A DNA stretch of 64,000 bases from Rhodospirillales bacterium (lineage in GTDB: Bacteria; Pseudomonadota; Alphaproteobacteria; Micavibrionales; UBA1664), in NCBI GenBank assembly GCA_023898805.1, contig CP060260.1, forward strand, positions 1,736,001 through 1,800,000, read 5' to 3'. Each line of letters begins with the position of its first letter. Position 1 is the first letter of the stretch. Shown here in pieces: positions 1-7,353 of this stretch. The notes beneath the pieces were generated by a model that was not told the DNA's origin, did not search any database, and was given only the letters and a program-made list of their open reading frames with translations. Both the position numbers and the translations under genes were made by a program.

Positions 1-56
1 CCCATCAGGGCAAGGCCCATGATCAAAAGCACGACAATGGTCAGGTCTGCGGACAT
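1..56 (-). CDS. N-terminus of a small membrane protein (truncated by window edge)
   Basis: Only the first 18-19 residues are visible, starting at an ATG read from position 56 downward. The residues are almost all hydrophobic (a run of V, L, I, M, G, A), so this is probably a signal anchor or first membrane helix. It begins 10 bp after the leuB stop on the same strand and is likely the last or next gene of the leu operon. The rest lies outside the window, so no function can be assigned. Confidence 0.4.
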   Translation of the reverse strand, partial: MSADLTIVVLLIMGLALM

Positions 57-66
57 GACGACCACT

Positions 67-1155
67 TTAACCCGCCGCCAGCCGCGCGGCAACCGCGTCG
101 CCCATCGCGGCGGTGGTGACGGGGCTTGTGCCCGGCGCGGCGATGTCCTGCGTCCGGATGCCGTCGGCCAGCGTGCGCTTGACCGCGTTTTCGACCCGGT
201 CCGCGCTTGCGCCGTCGCCCAGCGAATAACGCAGCGCCATGGCCAGCGACAGAATCATCGCCAACGGGTTGGCCTTGTTCTGGCCCGCGATATCGGGGGC
301 CGATCCGTGCACGGGTTCGTACAAAGCCGCCCGCCGTCCCGTTTCGTCCGCGGCACCCAAAGAGGCCGAGGGCAACATGCCGAGCGAACCGGTCAGCATC
401 GCCGCCTCGTCCGAAAGAATGTCGCCGAACAGATTGTCGGTGACGATGACGTCGAACTGCGAAGGGTTGCGCAGCAATTGCATCGCGCAGTTATCGGCAT
501 ACATGTGGGAAAGCGCGATGTCGGCATATCCTTCTTCATGCAGGGCGGTGACGTCCTCGCGCCACATCAGGCCGGATTCCATGACGTTGGATTTTTCGAC
601 CGAGCACACCCTGCGCCCGCGCGCCCGCGCCAAGTCGAAGGCGATTTTGGCCACGCGCCGGACCTCGGCGGTGGTGTAGACCTGCGTATTGACGCCGCGG
701 CGCTGGCCATTGCCTAAATCCGTAATCCCGCGCGGTTGTCCGAAATACACCCCGCCCGTCAGCTCCCGCACGATCAGGATGTCGAGCCCGCGCACGATTT
801 CCGGTTTGAGCGTCGAGGCATCGATCAATGCGTCGAACACGATGGCCGGGCGCAGATTGGCGAACAGGTCGAGTTCCTTGCGCAGCCCCAGCAACCCGGC
901 TTCGGGGCGTTTGTCATACGCCGCGCCCGCCCATTTCAGCCCGCCGACGCAGGCCAGCAGCACCGCGTCTGCCGTGTGGCACGCTTCCAGCGTGTCGGCG
1001 GGCAGGGGCGTGCCGGCGGCGTCGATCGCCGCGCCTCCCACGGGCTTTTCGGTATAGGTGATGCCAAGCCCCAGCGCGTCGATGATCTTGACCGCCTCGC
1101 GCATCACTTCGGGGCCGATCCCGTCGCCGGGCAGTAAGACAAAATGCTTGGTCAT
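67..1155 (-). CDS. leuB: 3-isopropylmalate dehydrogenase
   Basis: Catalyses NAD-dependent oxidative decarboxylation of 3-isopropylmalate to 2-oxoisocaproate, the third step of leucine synthesis, in the cytoplasm. The 362-residue protein has the family's usual length. It shows the N-terminal GDGIGPEV motif, the substrate-binding arginine region LRKELDLFANLRP near residue 95, RELTGGVYFG near 130, the VTDNLFGDILSDE metal-binding segment near 240 and the NAD-binding EPVHGSAPDIAG segment near 275. The start ATG overlaps the leuD stop by 4 bp, indicating translational coupling. It is the distal known gene of leuC-HD-leuD-leuB. Confidence 0.97.
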   Translation of the reverse strand: MTKHFVLLPGDGIGPEVMREAVKIIDALGLGITYTEKPVGGAAIDAAGTPLPADTLEACHTADAVLLACVGGLKWAGAAYDKRPEAGLLGLRKELDLFANLRPAIVFDALIDASTLKPEIVRGLDILIVRELTGGVYFGQPRGITDLGNGQRRGVNTQVYTTAEVRRVAKIAFDLARARGRRVCSVEKSNVMESGLMWREDVTALHEEGYADIALSHMYADNCAMQLLRNPSQFDVIVTDNLFGDILSDEAAMLTGSLGMLPSASLGAADETGRRAALYEPVHGSAPDIAGQNKANPLAMILSLAMALRYSLGDGASADRVENAVKRTLADGIRTQDIAAPGTSPVTTAAMGDAVAARLAAG

Positions 1156-1760
1156 GCGAAGTTCCAGGGTTGGTTTTTCCTGAGATTGGATTCATACGCG
1201 GCGATATCGCTCTCGTGTTCAAGCGTCAGGCCGATATCGTCAAGGCCGTTGAGCAGGCAATGCCGCCGGAACGGGTCGATTTCAAAGGAAAAGACAAGAT
1301 TGCCCGCGCGCACTTCCTGTTTTTCAAGGTCCACGGCGACGGCCTGGTCCGGGTAATCGGTTGCGCGCTGCATCAGCGCCTGTACCTGCTCGCGCGGCAG
1401 GACCACGGGGCACATGCCGTTTTTGAACGCATTGCCATGGAAAATATCGGCGAAGGATGGCGCGATGACGCAGCGTATGCCGAAATCGGCCAGCGCCCAC
1501 GGCGCGTGCTCGCGGCTCGACCCGCAGCCGAAATTGTCATCCGCGATTAAAATCTGTGCGTTCCGGTAGGCGGGCTTGTTCAAAACGAAATCCGGTTTTT
1601 CCGCCCCGTCGGCCTCGTACCGCATTTCGCTGAACAAGTGCTTGCCCAGCCCGGTGCGCTTGATCGTGCGCAAAAACTGCTTGGGGATGATCATGTCGGT
1701 ATCGACATTGACCATCGGCATGGGCGCCGCCACGGCGTTTAGGGATTTAAACGGCTGCAT
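1152..1760 (-). CDS. leuD: 3-isopropylmalate dehydratase small subunit
   Basis: Small (swivelling-domain) subunit of isopropylmalate isomerase. It pairs with LeuC to convert 2-isopropylmalate to 3-isopropylmalate. The 202 residues match the family. Visible hallmarks are NVDTDMIIPKQFL near residue 20 and the FGCGSSREHAPWAL segment near 75 that contributes to the active site. The start overlaps the end of the upstream HD-domain gene by 14 bp and the stop overlaps leuB by 4 bp, so the three are tightly co-translated. Confidence 0.97.
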   Translation of the reverse strand: MQPFKSLNAVAAPMPMVNVDTDMIIPKQFLRTIKRTGLGKHLFSEMRYEADGAEKPDFVLNKPAYRNAQILIADDNFGCGSSREHAPWALADFGIRCVIAPSFADIFHGNAFKNGMCPVVLPREQVQALMQRATDYPDQAVAVDLEKQEVRAGNLVFSFEIDPFRRHCLLNGLDDIGLTLEHESDIAAYESNLRKNQPWNFA

Positions 1761-2376
1761 GATTTTTAACCACGTTTTTTATTTTGCTGAAAATCGCCAG
1801 TATCTCCGCATCGAACTGCCCCGACTTTTCAACGCGCATCCGGTTCAGGACGCCATTGGGGCTAAGGTCGCGTTCACCGAAATGCGGCCGCCAGGCCGAA
1901 TATCCGTCGAACGCGTCGCACACGCACAGCATCCGCGCCTCAAGCGACAGCTCGTCGCCTTTCATGCCCAGAAAGCCGCTGCCGTCCATCGCCTCGTGAT
2001 GGTGCTGCATCAGATCGCGCAACAGCGCGGGGAAGGGGGCCTGGTCCGCCGCCCCGAAGGCATCGTCCACCAGCTTCGCGCCCAGCCACGTATGGTCGCG
2101 CCGCATGTGCCGGGTCTTGTCGTCCGGCTTGCCGGATATGTCCCAGATGCCGACGGGCAGCATCCGCTTGCCCGCGTCGTGCGCGAGCGTGGCGAGATGC
2201 AGTTCCGCCGCCCGCGCCGCGTCCATGCCCATCGCCAGCGCCAGCGCGCGCATGTCCTCGGCCACGCGCCGCACATGCAAATGGAACGCATAGGGATGTC
2301 CCGGCGGACGCCCGTTGTCATAGGCTTCCAGCGCGGCCAGTTCGCGCGTGATGAAATCAGCGTAGGGTCCGGACAT
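1747..2376 (-). CDS. HD-GYP-like metal-dependent phosphohydrolase within the leu operon
   Basis: A 209-residue HD-domain protein. A histidine (HLHVRRVAED) precedes the HD pair in LAHDAGKRMLP near residue 65. A later HHH-E-DGSGF segment near 125 matches the HD-GYP signature HHE..DGSGYP with GYP changed to GFL. The closing DAFDGYSAWRPH near 160 is also typical of HD-GYP. Such enzymes hydrolyse cyclic dinucleotides or related phosphodiesters, but the signature is degenerate and the substrate is unknown. No receiver or sensor domain is present. The gene overlaps leuC by 20 bp and leuD by 14 bp, so it must be expressed with them. The link to leucine synthesis is inference only. Confidence 0.8.
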   Translation of the reverse strand: MSGPYADFITRELAALEAYDNGRPPGHPYAFHLHVRRVAEDMRALALAMGMDAARAAELHLATLAHDAGKRMLPVGIWDISGKPDDKTRHMRRDHTWLGAKLVDDAFGAADQAPFPALLRDLMQHHHEAMDGSGFLGMKGDELSLEARMLCVCDAFDGYSAWRPHFGERDLSPNGVLNRMRVEKSGQFDAEILAIFSKIKNVVKNHAAV

Positions 2377-3742
2377 CGCTCAACCTTCCCGTGATTGCCG
2401 CCGCCGCCGCCATGGCGGGCGATAAAAGATGCGTGCGGCCCTTGTAGCCCTGCCGCCCCTCGAAATTCCGGTTCGAGGTGCTGGCGCAGCGCTCGCCGGG
2501 GTTGAGCCGGTCCTCGTTCATGCCCAGACACATCGAACAGCCCGGTTCGCGCCAGTCGAACCCGGCGTCTTTTAAAATCTGCGCGATGCCTTCTGCCTCG
2601 GCCTGCGCCTTCACGAGGCCCGATCCCGGCACCACCATCGCGTAAACGCCGGCCGCGACCTTTTTGCCTTCGGCCACGCGTGCCACCTCGCGCAGATCCT
2701 CGATCCGCGCGTTGGTGCACGACCCGATAAACACCTTGTCGATGGCAATGTCGGTCATTTTCATGCCGGGCGTCAGGCCCATGTATTCCAGCGCGCGCTC
2801 CATCGCGGGATTGGCCGGCACGGGCACGCAACCGGTGATCGGCGCGACGTCCTGCGGGCTGGTGCCCCATGTGACCTGCGGCGCGATGTCTTCGGCCCGA
2901 AGCGTGATTTCGCAATCATACGCCGCTCCCGGATCCGAGGGCAGACTGCGCCAGTACGCGACCGCCTTGTCCCAATCCGCGCCTTTGGGGGCCTTGGGCC
3001 GCCCCTTGATATAGGCGAAGGTGGTGTCGTCCGGCGCGACCAGCCCGGCGCGTGCGCCGCCCTCGATCGACATGTTGCACATGGTCATGCGCCCTTCCAT
3101 CGACAGGGCGCGCACGGCCGACCCCGCGAATTCGATCACATGCCCGGTGCCGCCCGCGGTGCCGATATGCCCGATGACGGCCAGAACCATATCCTTGGCG
3201 GTGACGCCGTGGGAAAGATCGCCCTCGATGGCGATGCGCATGGTTTTCGCGGGCTTGAGCAGCAACGTCTGCGTCGCCAGCACGTGTTCGACCTCCGACG
3301 TGCCGATGCCGAAGGCCAGCGCCCCGAACGCGCCGTGCGTCGATGTGTGGGAATCCCCGCACACGATGGTCATGCCCGGTTGGGTCAGGCCTTGTTCCGG
3401 GCCGATGATATGCACGATGCCCTGCCGCCGGTCGCGCATCCCGAAATATTCGATACCGAATTCCTTGACGTTGGCCTCCAGCGTTTCAATTTGAATCCGG
3501 GATTCCGCTTCCCGTATGCCCAGCGCCCGGTCCGATGTCGGCACGTTGTGGTCGGCTACGGCCAGTGTGGCGTCGGGACGGCGCACCGGACGCCCCGCGG
3601 CGCGCAGTCCCTCGAACGCCTGCGGGCTGGTGACTTCATGCACCAGATGCCGGTCGATATAAAGAATGCAGGTGCCGTCATCGTGCCGTTTGACGACATG
3701 CTGGTCCCAGATTTTCTGGTACAGGGTACGGGGATGGCTCAT
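2357..3742 (-). CDS. leuC: 3-isopropylmalate dehydratase large subunit
   Basis: Large, [4Fe-4S]-bearing subunit of isopropylmalate isomerase in leucine synthesis. The three cluster cysteines are visible in IGSCTNARIEDL (near residue 345) and in GCSMCLGMN (near 405). The family start (MSHPRTLYQKIWDQHVV) corresponds to the ATG at 3742. An in-frame GTG four codons upstream (3754) is possible but lacks support. The length of 461 residues is typical. It is the first gene of the operon with the HD-domain gene, leuD and leuB. The 3' end overlaps the HD gene by 20 bp. Confidence 0.97.
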   Translation of the reverse strand: MSHPRTLYQKIWDQHVVKRHDDGTCILYIDRHLVHEVTSPQAFEGLRAAGRPVRRPDATLAVADHNVPTSDRALGIREAESRIQIETLEANVKEFGIEYFGMRDRRQGIVHIIGPEQGLTQPGMTIVCGDSHTSTHGAFGALAFGIGTSEVEHVLATQTLLLKPAKTMRIAIEGDLSHGVTAKDMVLAVIGHIGTAGGTGHVIEFAGSAVRALSMEGRMTMCNMSIEGGARAGLVAPDDTTFAYIKGRPKAPKGADWDKAVAYWRSLPSDPGAAYDCEITLRAEDIAPQVTWGTSPQDVAPITGCVPVPANPAMERALEYMGLTPGMKMTDIAIDKVFIGSCTNARIEDLREVARVAEGKKVAAGVYAMVVPGSGLVKAQAEAEGIAQILKDAGFDWREPGCSMCLGMNEDRLNPGERCASTSNRNFEGRQGYKGRTHLLSPAMAAAAAITGRLSDVRTLR

Positions 3743-3786
3743 GTTTTTGTGCACCGCATTACGGGAAAATTAACGACTACAGCCTG

Positions 3787-3818
3787 ATAATAGACCCAAC
3801 AACCCATATACAGGTCAA
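3787..3818 (-). promoter_or_regulatory. Possible sigma-70 promoter for the leu operon
   Basis: On the minus strand TTGACC (3818-3813) is followed by TCTATTAT. The spacing is 18 bp if TCTATT is the -10 box and 20 bp if TATTAT is. The -35 is good but the spacing is not ideal. It sits in the only gap between leuC and the divergent small gene at 3824, so some promoter is expected here. Confidence 0.35.
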
Positions 3819-3823
3819 TCGCC

Positions 3824-4099
3824 ATGTTGTCGGTTCAAAATGCCAGCTTTTCCCGCACGCCTCAGGGCCATGTCCGCATCGCCCTCGACGATGCGGCCTT
3901 TGCCCGTGCCGACGTGATTTTCATCGAGCCGGAATCGGGTGAGGTTTCGGGCCTGATCGGCCATGTCCATTTCGTCATCGGTGTCGCGCCGCTGCCGCTG
4001 GCGCAGGCCGCGATGCGGCACGAAGCGGTGATTTTGACCGCGCCGCATCCGCTTGGTCATGACATCGTGCTGACCGCGCCGGTCTGCACGCTGCACTGA
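3824..4099 (+). CDS. Small conserved-looking hypothetical protein (91 aa)
   Basis: I do not recognise a family. The 91 residues look like a real folded protein: alternating hydrophobic stretches (HVRIALDDAAF, DVIFIEP, HVHFVIGVAPLPL, DIVLTAPVCTL) suggest a small all-beta or mixed fold, with no signal peptide or membrane helix. The gene is divergent from leuC and convergent with rplS, and a strong hairpin with a T-run follows 20 bp after its stop. That supports a genuine transcribed unit. The antisense reading frame over the same bases is arginine/glutamine-rich and looks like a shadow. Confidence 0.55.
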   Translation: MLSVQNASFSRTPQGHVRIALDDAAFARADVIFIEPESGEVSGLIGHVHFVIGVAPLPLAQAAMRHEAVILTAPHPLGHDIVLTAPVCTLH

Positions 4100-4116
4100 A
4101 ATCGGTCCAAGAAAAC

Positions 4117-4146
4117 AAAACCCCGGAAAATCGCCGGGGTTTTTGC
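4117..4146. terminator. Bidirectional intrinsic terminator between the 91-aa gene and rplS
   Basis: CCCCGG at 4121-4126 pairs with CCGGGG at 4134-4139 across a 7-nt loop. An A-run lies on the left and TTTTT on the right, so it can act for both converging genes. Confidence 0.85.
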
Positions 4147-4166
4147 TTTATCGGGGAAAAGTGATC

Positions 4167-4625
4167 TTAGGCCTTGGCGGCTTTTTTCTCTTTTTTCGGG
4201 GTCGGCGCGGCCTCGGCGGCTTCCGCCGGGGCGGCATCGTCCGCCGTGCCCTCGTTCAGGCCGTGGCCGGTCGTGCGCTCGGTGATACGGGCCGATTTGC
4301 CCGAACGTCCGCGCATGTAATACAGCTTGGCGCGGCGCACCGAACCGCGGCGCACCAGTTCGATGGAATCGATCACCGGGCTGTACAGCGGGAAGACCCG
4401 CTCGACGCCCTCGCCATACGAGATTTTGCGCACGGTAAAGCTTTCGTTGATGCCCCCGCCGGTGCGCGAGATGCAAACGCCCTCATAGGCCTGAATACGG
4501 CTGCGGTCGCCTTCCTTGATGTTGACGTTCACCTTAAGCGTGTCGCCGGGCGAGAAGACGGGGATTTTTTTCTGTTCGGACAGGCGCTTGAGTTGTTGCG
4601 CTTCGAATTTTTCGATCGTGTTCAT
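4167..4625 (-). CDS. rplS: 50S ribosomal protein L19
   Basis: Large-subunit ribosomal protein at the 30S-50S interface. The core (about residues 1-115) has the family landmarks FSPGDTLKVNVNIKEG, RIQAYEGVCISR, FTVRKISYGEGVERVFPLYSP and RRAKLYYMRGRSGKSARI. The last 35 residues are an Ala/Lys/Glu-rich tail, a common alphaproteobacterial extension. AAGGA lies 8 nt before the ATG. In most relatives rplS is the last gene of rpsP-rimM-trmD-rplS; here it is detached from trmD by an opposite-strand deaminase-like gene and needs its own promoter. leuCDB follows downstream, as in many alphaproteobacteria. Confidence 0.97.
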   Translation of the reverse strand: MNTIEKFEAQQLKRLSEQKKIPVFSPGDTLKVNVNIKEGDRSRIQAYEGVCISRTGGGINESFTVRKISYGEGVERVFPLYSPVIDSIELVRRGSVRRAKLYYMRGRSGKSARITERTTGHGLNEGTADDAAPAEAAEAAPTPKKEKKAAKA

Positions 4626-4792
4626 GGCACGGATCCTTTCACTTGCGTTATCCGGCCTCGAAATCGAACGCCCCCCATGGGGCGCCGGCAGGCCGCTTAT
4701 CTTTTTCGTGCGCCTTAACTACCGTTCTGGTCGGCAAAAAGCAAGAAAAAAGCCGTGAAAGACCAGACCGGGGCGTGCGGCAACCGGGCATG

Positions 4793-4821
4793 TTGACATA
4801 AACAAACGGTTTCCATAGAAA
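4793..4821 (+). promoter_or_regulatory. Strong sigma-70-type promoter immediately before the deaminase-like gene
   Basis: TTGACA (4793-4798), a 17-bp spacer and TAGAAA (4816-4821). The expected start point is at about 4828-4829, exactly where the GTG start codon lies, so the transcript would be leaderless. No Shine-Dalgarno sequence precedes the GTG. Confidence 0.65.
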
Positions 4822-4828
4822 TTCAAAA

Positions 4829-6097
4829 GTGAGCGATCAACCCCCCTCGGCCTCTTTCAGTGCCCATGTTGGGGCCCATGCCGCGCCTGAAATCCGCGAC
4901 AAGGCCCCGTTGGTGCACCATGCCCTGCCCAAGGCGGAAATGCATGTGCATATCGCGCTGGCGCTTTCGGTCGAGATATTCCTGCGCCGAATCCAAAAGC
5001 GCCGGACCGACATCCAGGCCGATTTTCTGATCAGCCGTGAAAAACGTTATTACGAAACGCTGGCGCGGTTCCATGCCACGTATGAAGGGATGCGGCATAT
5101 CACTGCCACAGACCACGAACTGGCCCAGGCGACGCAGATCTATCTGGAGCGTATCGCGAAAGAAGGTGCGATTTACGCCGAAATCTCGAATTCCTTTCGC
5201 GGCGATCCCGACCAATATGACCGTCAGGTCGCGGCCATCACCGAAGGCATCAAGGCCGCCAATGCCAATACCGGCATTCATGCGCGTATCGTCACCACCG
5301 CGATCCGCGACCGGCGCATGGGACCGGATATGGCGGAACAGGCAGCGCGGCATCTGGCGAAAACGCGCCCCGCATATGTCACCGCCTTTGGCCTTGCCGG
5401 CGAAGAAGACATCGACGCGATAACCGATTACAGCCGCGCCATGTTGATTGCCTGGCATGAAGCCGGGCTGGGTCTGGCGCCCCACGTTGCCGAGCAATAT
5501 CTGCACAACGCGGTCGATTTTTTTCATGCTGTCCCGGCCGAGGCGCTGGAACCAAGACCGACAGGTGACGATCGCCGTCTGCGCGTGGGGCATGGCACGT
5601 TGATCCACCAATCCTCCCGCCTGATGCAGATGTTTACCGAGCGTGCAATTTGCATGGAGGTCTGCCTGTCCGCCAACAAGCGCATCAGTCTGCCGTTAGG
5701 TGGCCGTATTCATGAGGTCGGCGAAACCATCAGCGGTCGGAGCTCTCAGGATACCGTCGTCCTCGACCGGAACCGCAGGCATTATTTCAACGACATCGCC
5801 AGGCATCCGCTGCCGGATTTTATCGCTGCGGGTATTCCTGTCTGTCTTGGGTCGGACAACCCGTTATTGATGAACACCAATATCGGCAAGGAATACTCAC
5901 TGGCGGTCAAGACAGGGGTCGAAGATATGCGCGTGGTGCTGAATCTGACGCGCAATGCCGTTTCGTATGCCAACGTTCCCGCCGATCTGCGCGCGCAACT
6001 GATGGGGTATGTCGATCGTTACGAGCGCGTACTGATCAAGGGCGAGCGGGTGGATACCACCGCGCAAGGCTATCGCTACGCATTCAACCGCTTTTAA
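4829..6097 (+). CDS. Adenosine-deaminase-superfamily protein, variant active site
   Basis: A 422-residue protein of the metal-dependent adenosine/AMP deaminase fold. Recognisable in order are KAEMHVHI near residue 36 (two zinc histidines), HVAEQ near 214 (zinc His plus catalytic Glu, normally H-A-G-E), VGHGTLI near 250 (catalytic His) and LGSDNPLL near 345, where the family normally has STDDP. The zinc-ligand Asp is kept but the second, substrate-contacting Asp is Asn. The substrate is therefore uncertain. The GTG start is chosen because no other start codon precedes the conserved core and a promoter abuts it. It sits opposite-strand between trmD and rplS. Confidence 0.8.
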   Translation: MSDQPPSASFSAHVGAHAAPEIRDKAPLVHHALPKAEMHVHIALALSVEIFLRRIQKRRTDIQADFLISREKRYYETLARFHATYEGMRHITATDHELAQATQIYLERIAKEGAIYAEISNSFRGDPDQYDRQVAAITEGIKAANANTGIHARIVTTAIRDRRMGPDMAEQAARHLAKTRPAYVTAFGLAGEEDIDAITDYSRAMLIAWHEAGLGLAPHVAEQYLHNAVDFFHAVPAEALEPRPTGDDRRLRVGHGTLIHQSSRLMQMFTERAICMEVCLSANKRISLPLGGRIHEVGETISGRSSQDTVVLDRNRRHYFNDIARHPLPDFIAAGIPVCLGSDNPLLMNTNIGKEYSLAVKTGVEDMRVVLNLTRNAVSYANVPADLRAQLMGYVDRYERVLIKGERVDTTAQGYRYAFNRF

Positions 6098-6140
6098 TCA
6101 GCAGGGTTTAAGGACGCGGGGTTGAAGGCTGCCAAGCATA

Positions 6141-6169
6141 ACCCGGCTTTGAACCGGGCTTCAATTTTT
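6141..6169 (+). terminator. Intrinsic terminator of the deaminase-like gene, overlapping the trmD 3' end
   Basis: CCCGG (6142-6146) pairs with CCGGG (6154-6158) across a 7-nt loop, followed by TTCAATTTTT on the plus strand. The T-tract lies inside the last codons of trmD. The stem is short, so efficiency is uncertain. Confidence 0.5.
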
Positions 6170-6844
6170 CAGTAAATCGGGGCGGCGGGTTTTGGTGATC
6201 GCCTCGGCCTGTGCGCGCCGCCATTTGGCGACTTCTGCGTGGTTTCCGCCGCGCAAAACGTCCGGCACCGCGTGCGCGATGCCCTTCGCATCCACCCATT
6301 CCGCGGGCCGCGTATAATGCGGGTATTCCAAAAGACCGCCTTCGAAACTTTCCTCGGATACCGTTTCGGCATTGCCCATCACGCCGTCCAGCAGGCGGAT
6401 GCAGGAATCCATAAGAACCAGCGCCGCCGGTTCGCCCCCAGAAAGCACGTAATCGCCGACGCTGATTTCCTCAAACCCGTGCGCGTCCAGCACGCGCTGG
6501 TCCACGCCTTCATACCGACCGCACAGAATGGTCAGGGCCGGGGTCGCGGCCAGTTCGCGCGTCAAGGCTTGATCCAGTACCCGCCCGCGCGGGCTCATAT
6601 ACAAAACCCGGCCCGGCTTGGGGATGGACAGCAACGCGGCCTCGATCACGTCCGGGCGCATCACCATGCCTGCGCCGCCGCCGAAGGGCGTATCGTCCAC
6701 GGTCTTGTGCCTGTCTTGCGCGAAATCGCGGATATTGATGGCCGTATACGACCATTTTCCGTCTTCCCGCGCGCGTCCGGCCAGCGAGTGGCCAAGAAAA
6801 CCGGGAAACATTTCCGGAAACAGGGTCAGCAGGTTGAAATGCAT
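6161..6844 (-). CDS. trmD: tRNA (guanine-N1)-methyltransferase
   Basis: SPOUT-class enzyme that makes m1G37 in tRNAs with G36, preventing +1 frameshifting. The 227 residues include the N-terminal FNLLTLFPEMFP, DDTPFGGGAGMVM near 50, and the trefoil-knot SAM site GRYEGVDQRVLD near 110 followed by ISVGDYVLSGGEPAALVLMD. The C-terminal YPHYTRPAEWVDAKG and VPDVLRGGNHAEVAKWRR segments bind tRNA. The start overlaps the rimM stop by one base. It is co-transcribed with ffh, rpsP and rimM. The usual next gene, rplS, is separated from it here. Confidence 0.97.
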   Translation of the reverse strand: MHFNLLTLFPEMFPGFLGHSLAGRAREDGKWSYTAINIRDFAQDRHKTVDDTPFGGGAGMVMRPDVIEAALLSIPKPGRVLYMSPRGRVLDQALTRELAATPALTILCGRYEGVDQRVLDAHGFEEISVGDYVLSGGEPAALVLMDSCIRLLDGVMGNAETVSEESFEGGLLEYPHYTRPAEWVDAKGIAHAVPDVLRGGNHAEVAKWRRAQAEAITKTRRPDLLKN

Positions 6845-7347
6845 CAGCCCAGCACCTCCGGCTCCTGCACGACCACGGTTTTGTTCTCGCGCTCGACGCG
6901 GATCAGGAAGGGCGGCGCGAAGGGGATGTAATAGCTTTCCTTCTTGCCCTGAATCTCCAGCAGGTCGCCCGCGCCGAAATTCTGCACGCGCAGGACATGC
7001 CCCATCGCCTTGCCGTCCGCGCCGACCACCGCCATGCCTTCAAGGTCGGAATGATAGATTTCACTTTCATCAAGAGCGGGCAGGGAGTCGCGCGGGATAT
7101 AAAACGCCATGCCGCGCGCGGCTTCCGCTGCGTTGCGGTCGGCGATACCATCGATGCGGGCGATGAACAGACCGGGTTTCGGTTCGGCCCGGAAAGACAC
7201 AACCACGCGCGCTTGCGTGGTTGTGTCGGTATAAATGCCCGCATCCTGAAACAGCAGTTTCGCGTCGTCGGCATAGCAGGCGATTTTAACGTCGCCCTTG
7301 ATGCCATGCGCGCTGACAACCTTGCCGATCAGGATGCGGCGATCCAT
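6844..7347 (-). CDS. rimM: Ribosome maturation factor RimM
   Basis: Assists 30S assembly by binding S19 and helping 16S 3' domain maturation. The 167 residues contain the N-terminal beta-barrel start ILIGKVVSAHGIKGDVKI and the linker to the PRC-barrel domain (residues about 95-165), including YHSDLEGMAVV, GHVLRVQNFGAGDLLEI and IPFAPPFLIRVERE. Length is usual. It starts 6 bp after rpsP and touches trmD by one base, in the order rpsP-rimM-trmD. Confidence 0.96.
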   Translation of the reverse strand: MDRRILIGKVVSAHGIKGDVKIACYADDAKLLFQDAGIYTDTTTQARVVVSFRAEPKPGLFIARIDGIADRNAAEAARGMAFYIPRDSLPALDESEIYHSDLEGMAVVGADGKAMGHVLRVQNFGAGDLLEIQGKKESYYIPFAPPFLIRVERENKTVVVQEPEVLG

Positions 7348-7353
7348 GAAAGG

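Noticed and set aside
3740..3828. Short minus-strand ORF (28 codons) overlapping the leuC start, considered as a leucine leader peptide.
   Set aside because: It contains only one Leu codon and no competing hairpins, so it does not resemble leu attenuators.
3815..4096. 93-codon minus-strand frame opposite the small plus-strand gene.
   Set aside because: Its Arg/Gln/Asp-rich composition is typical of a shadow frame, and terminator placement favours the plus-strand gene.
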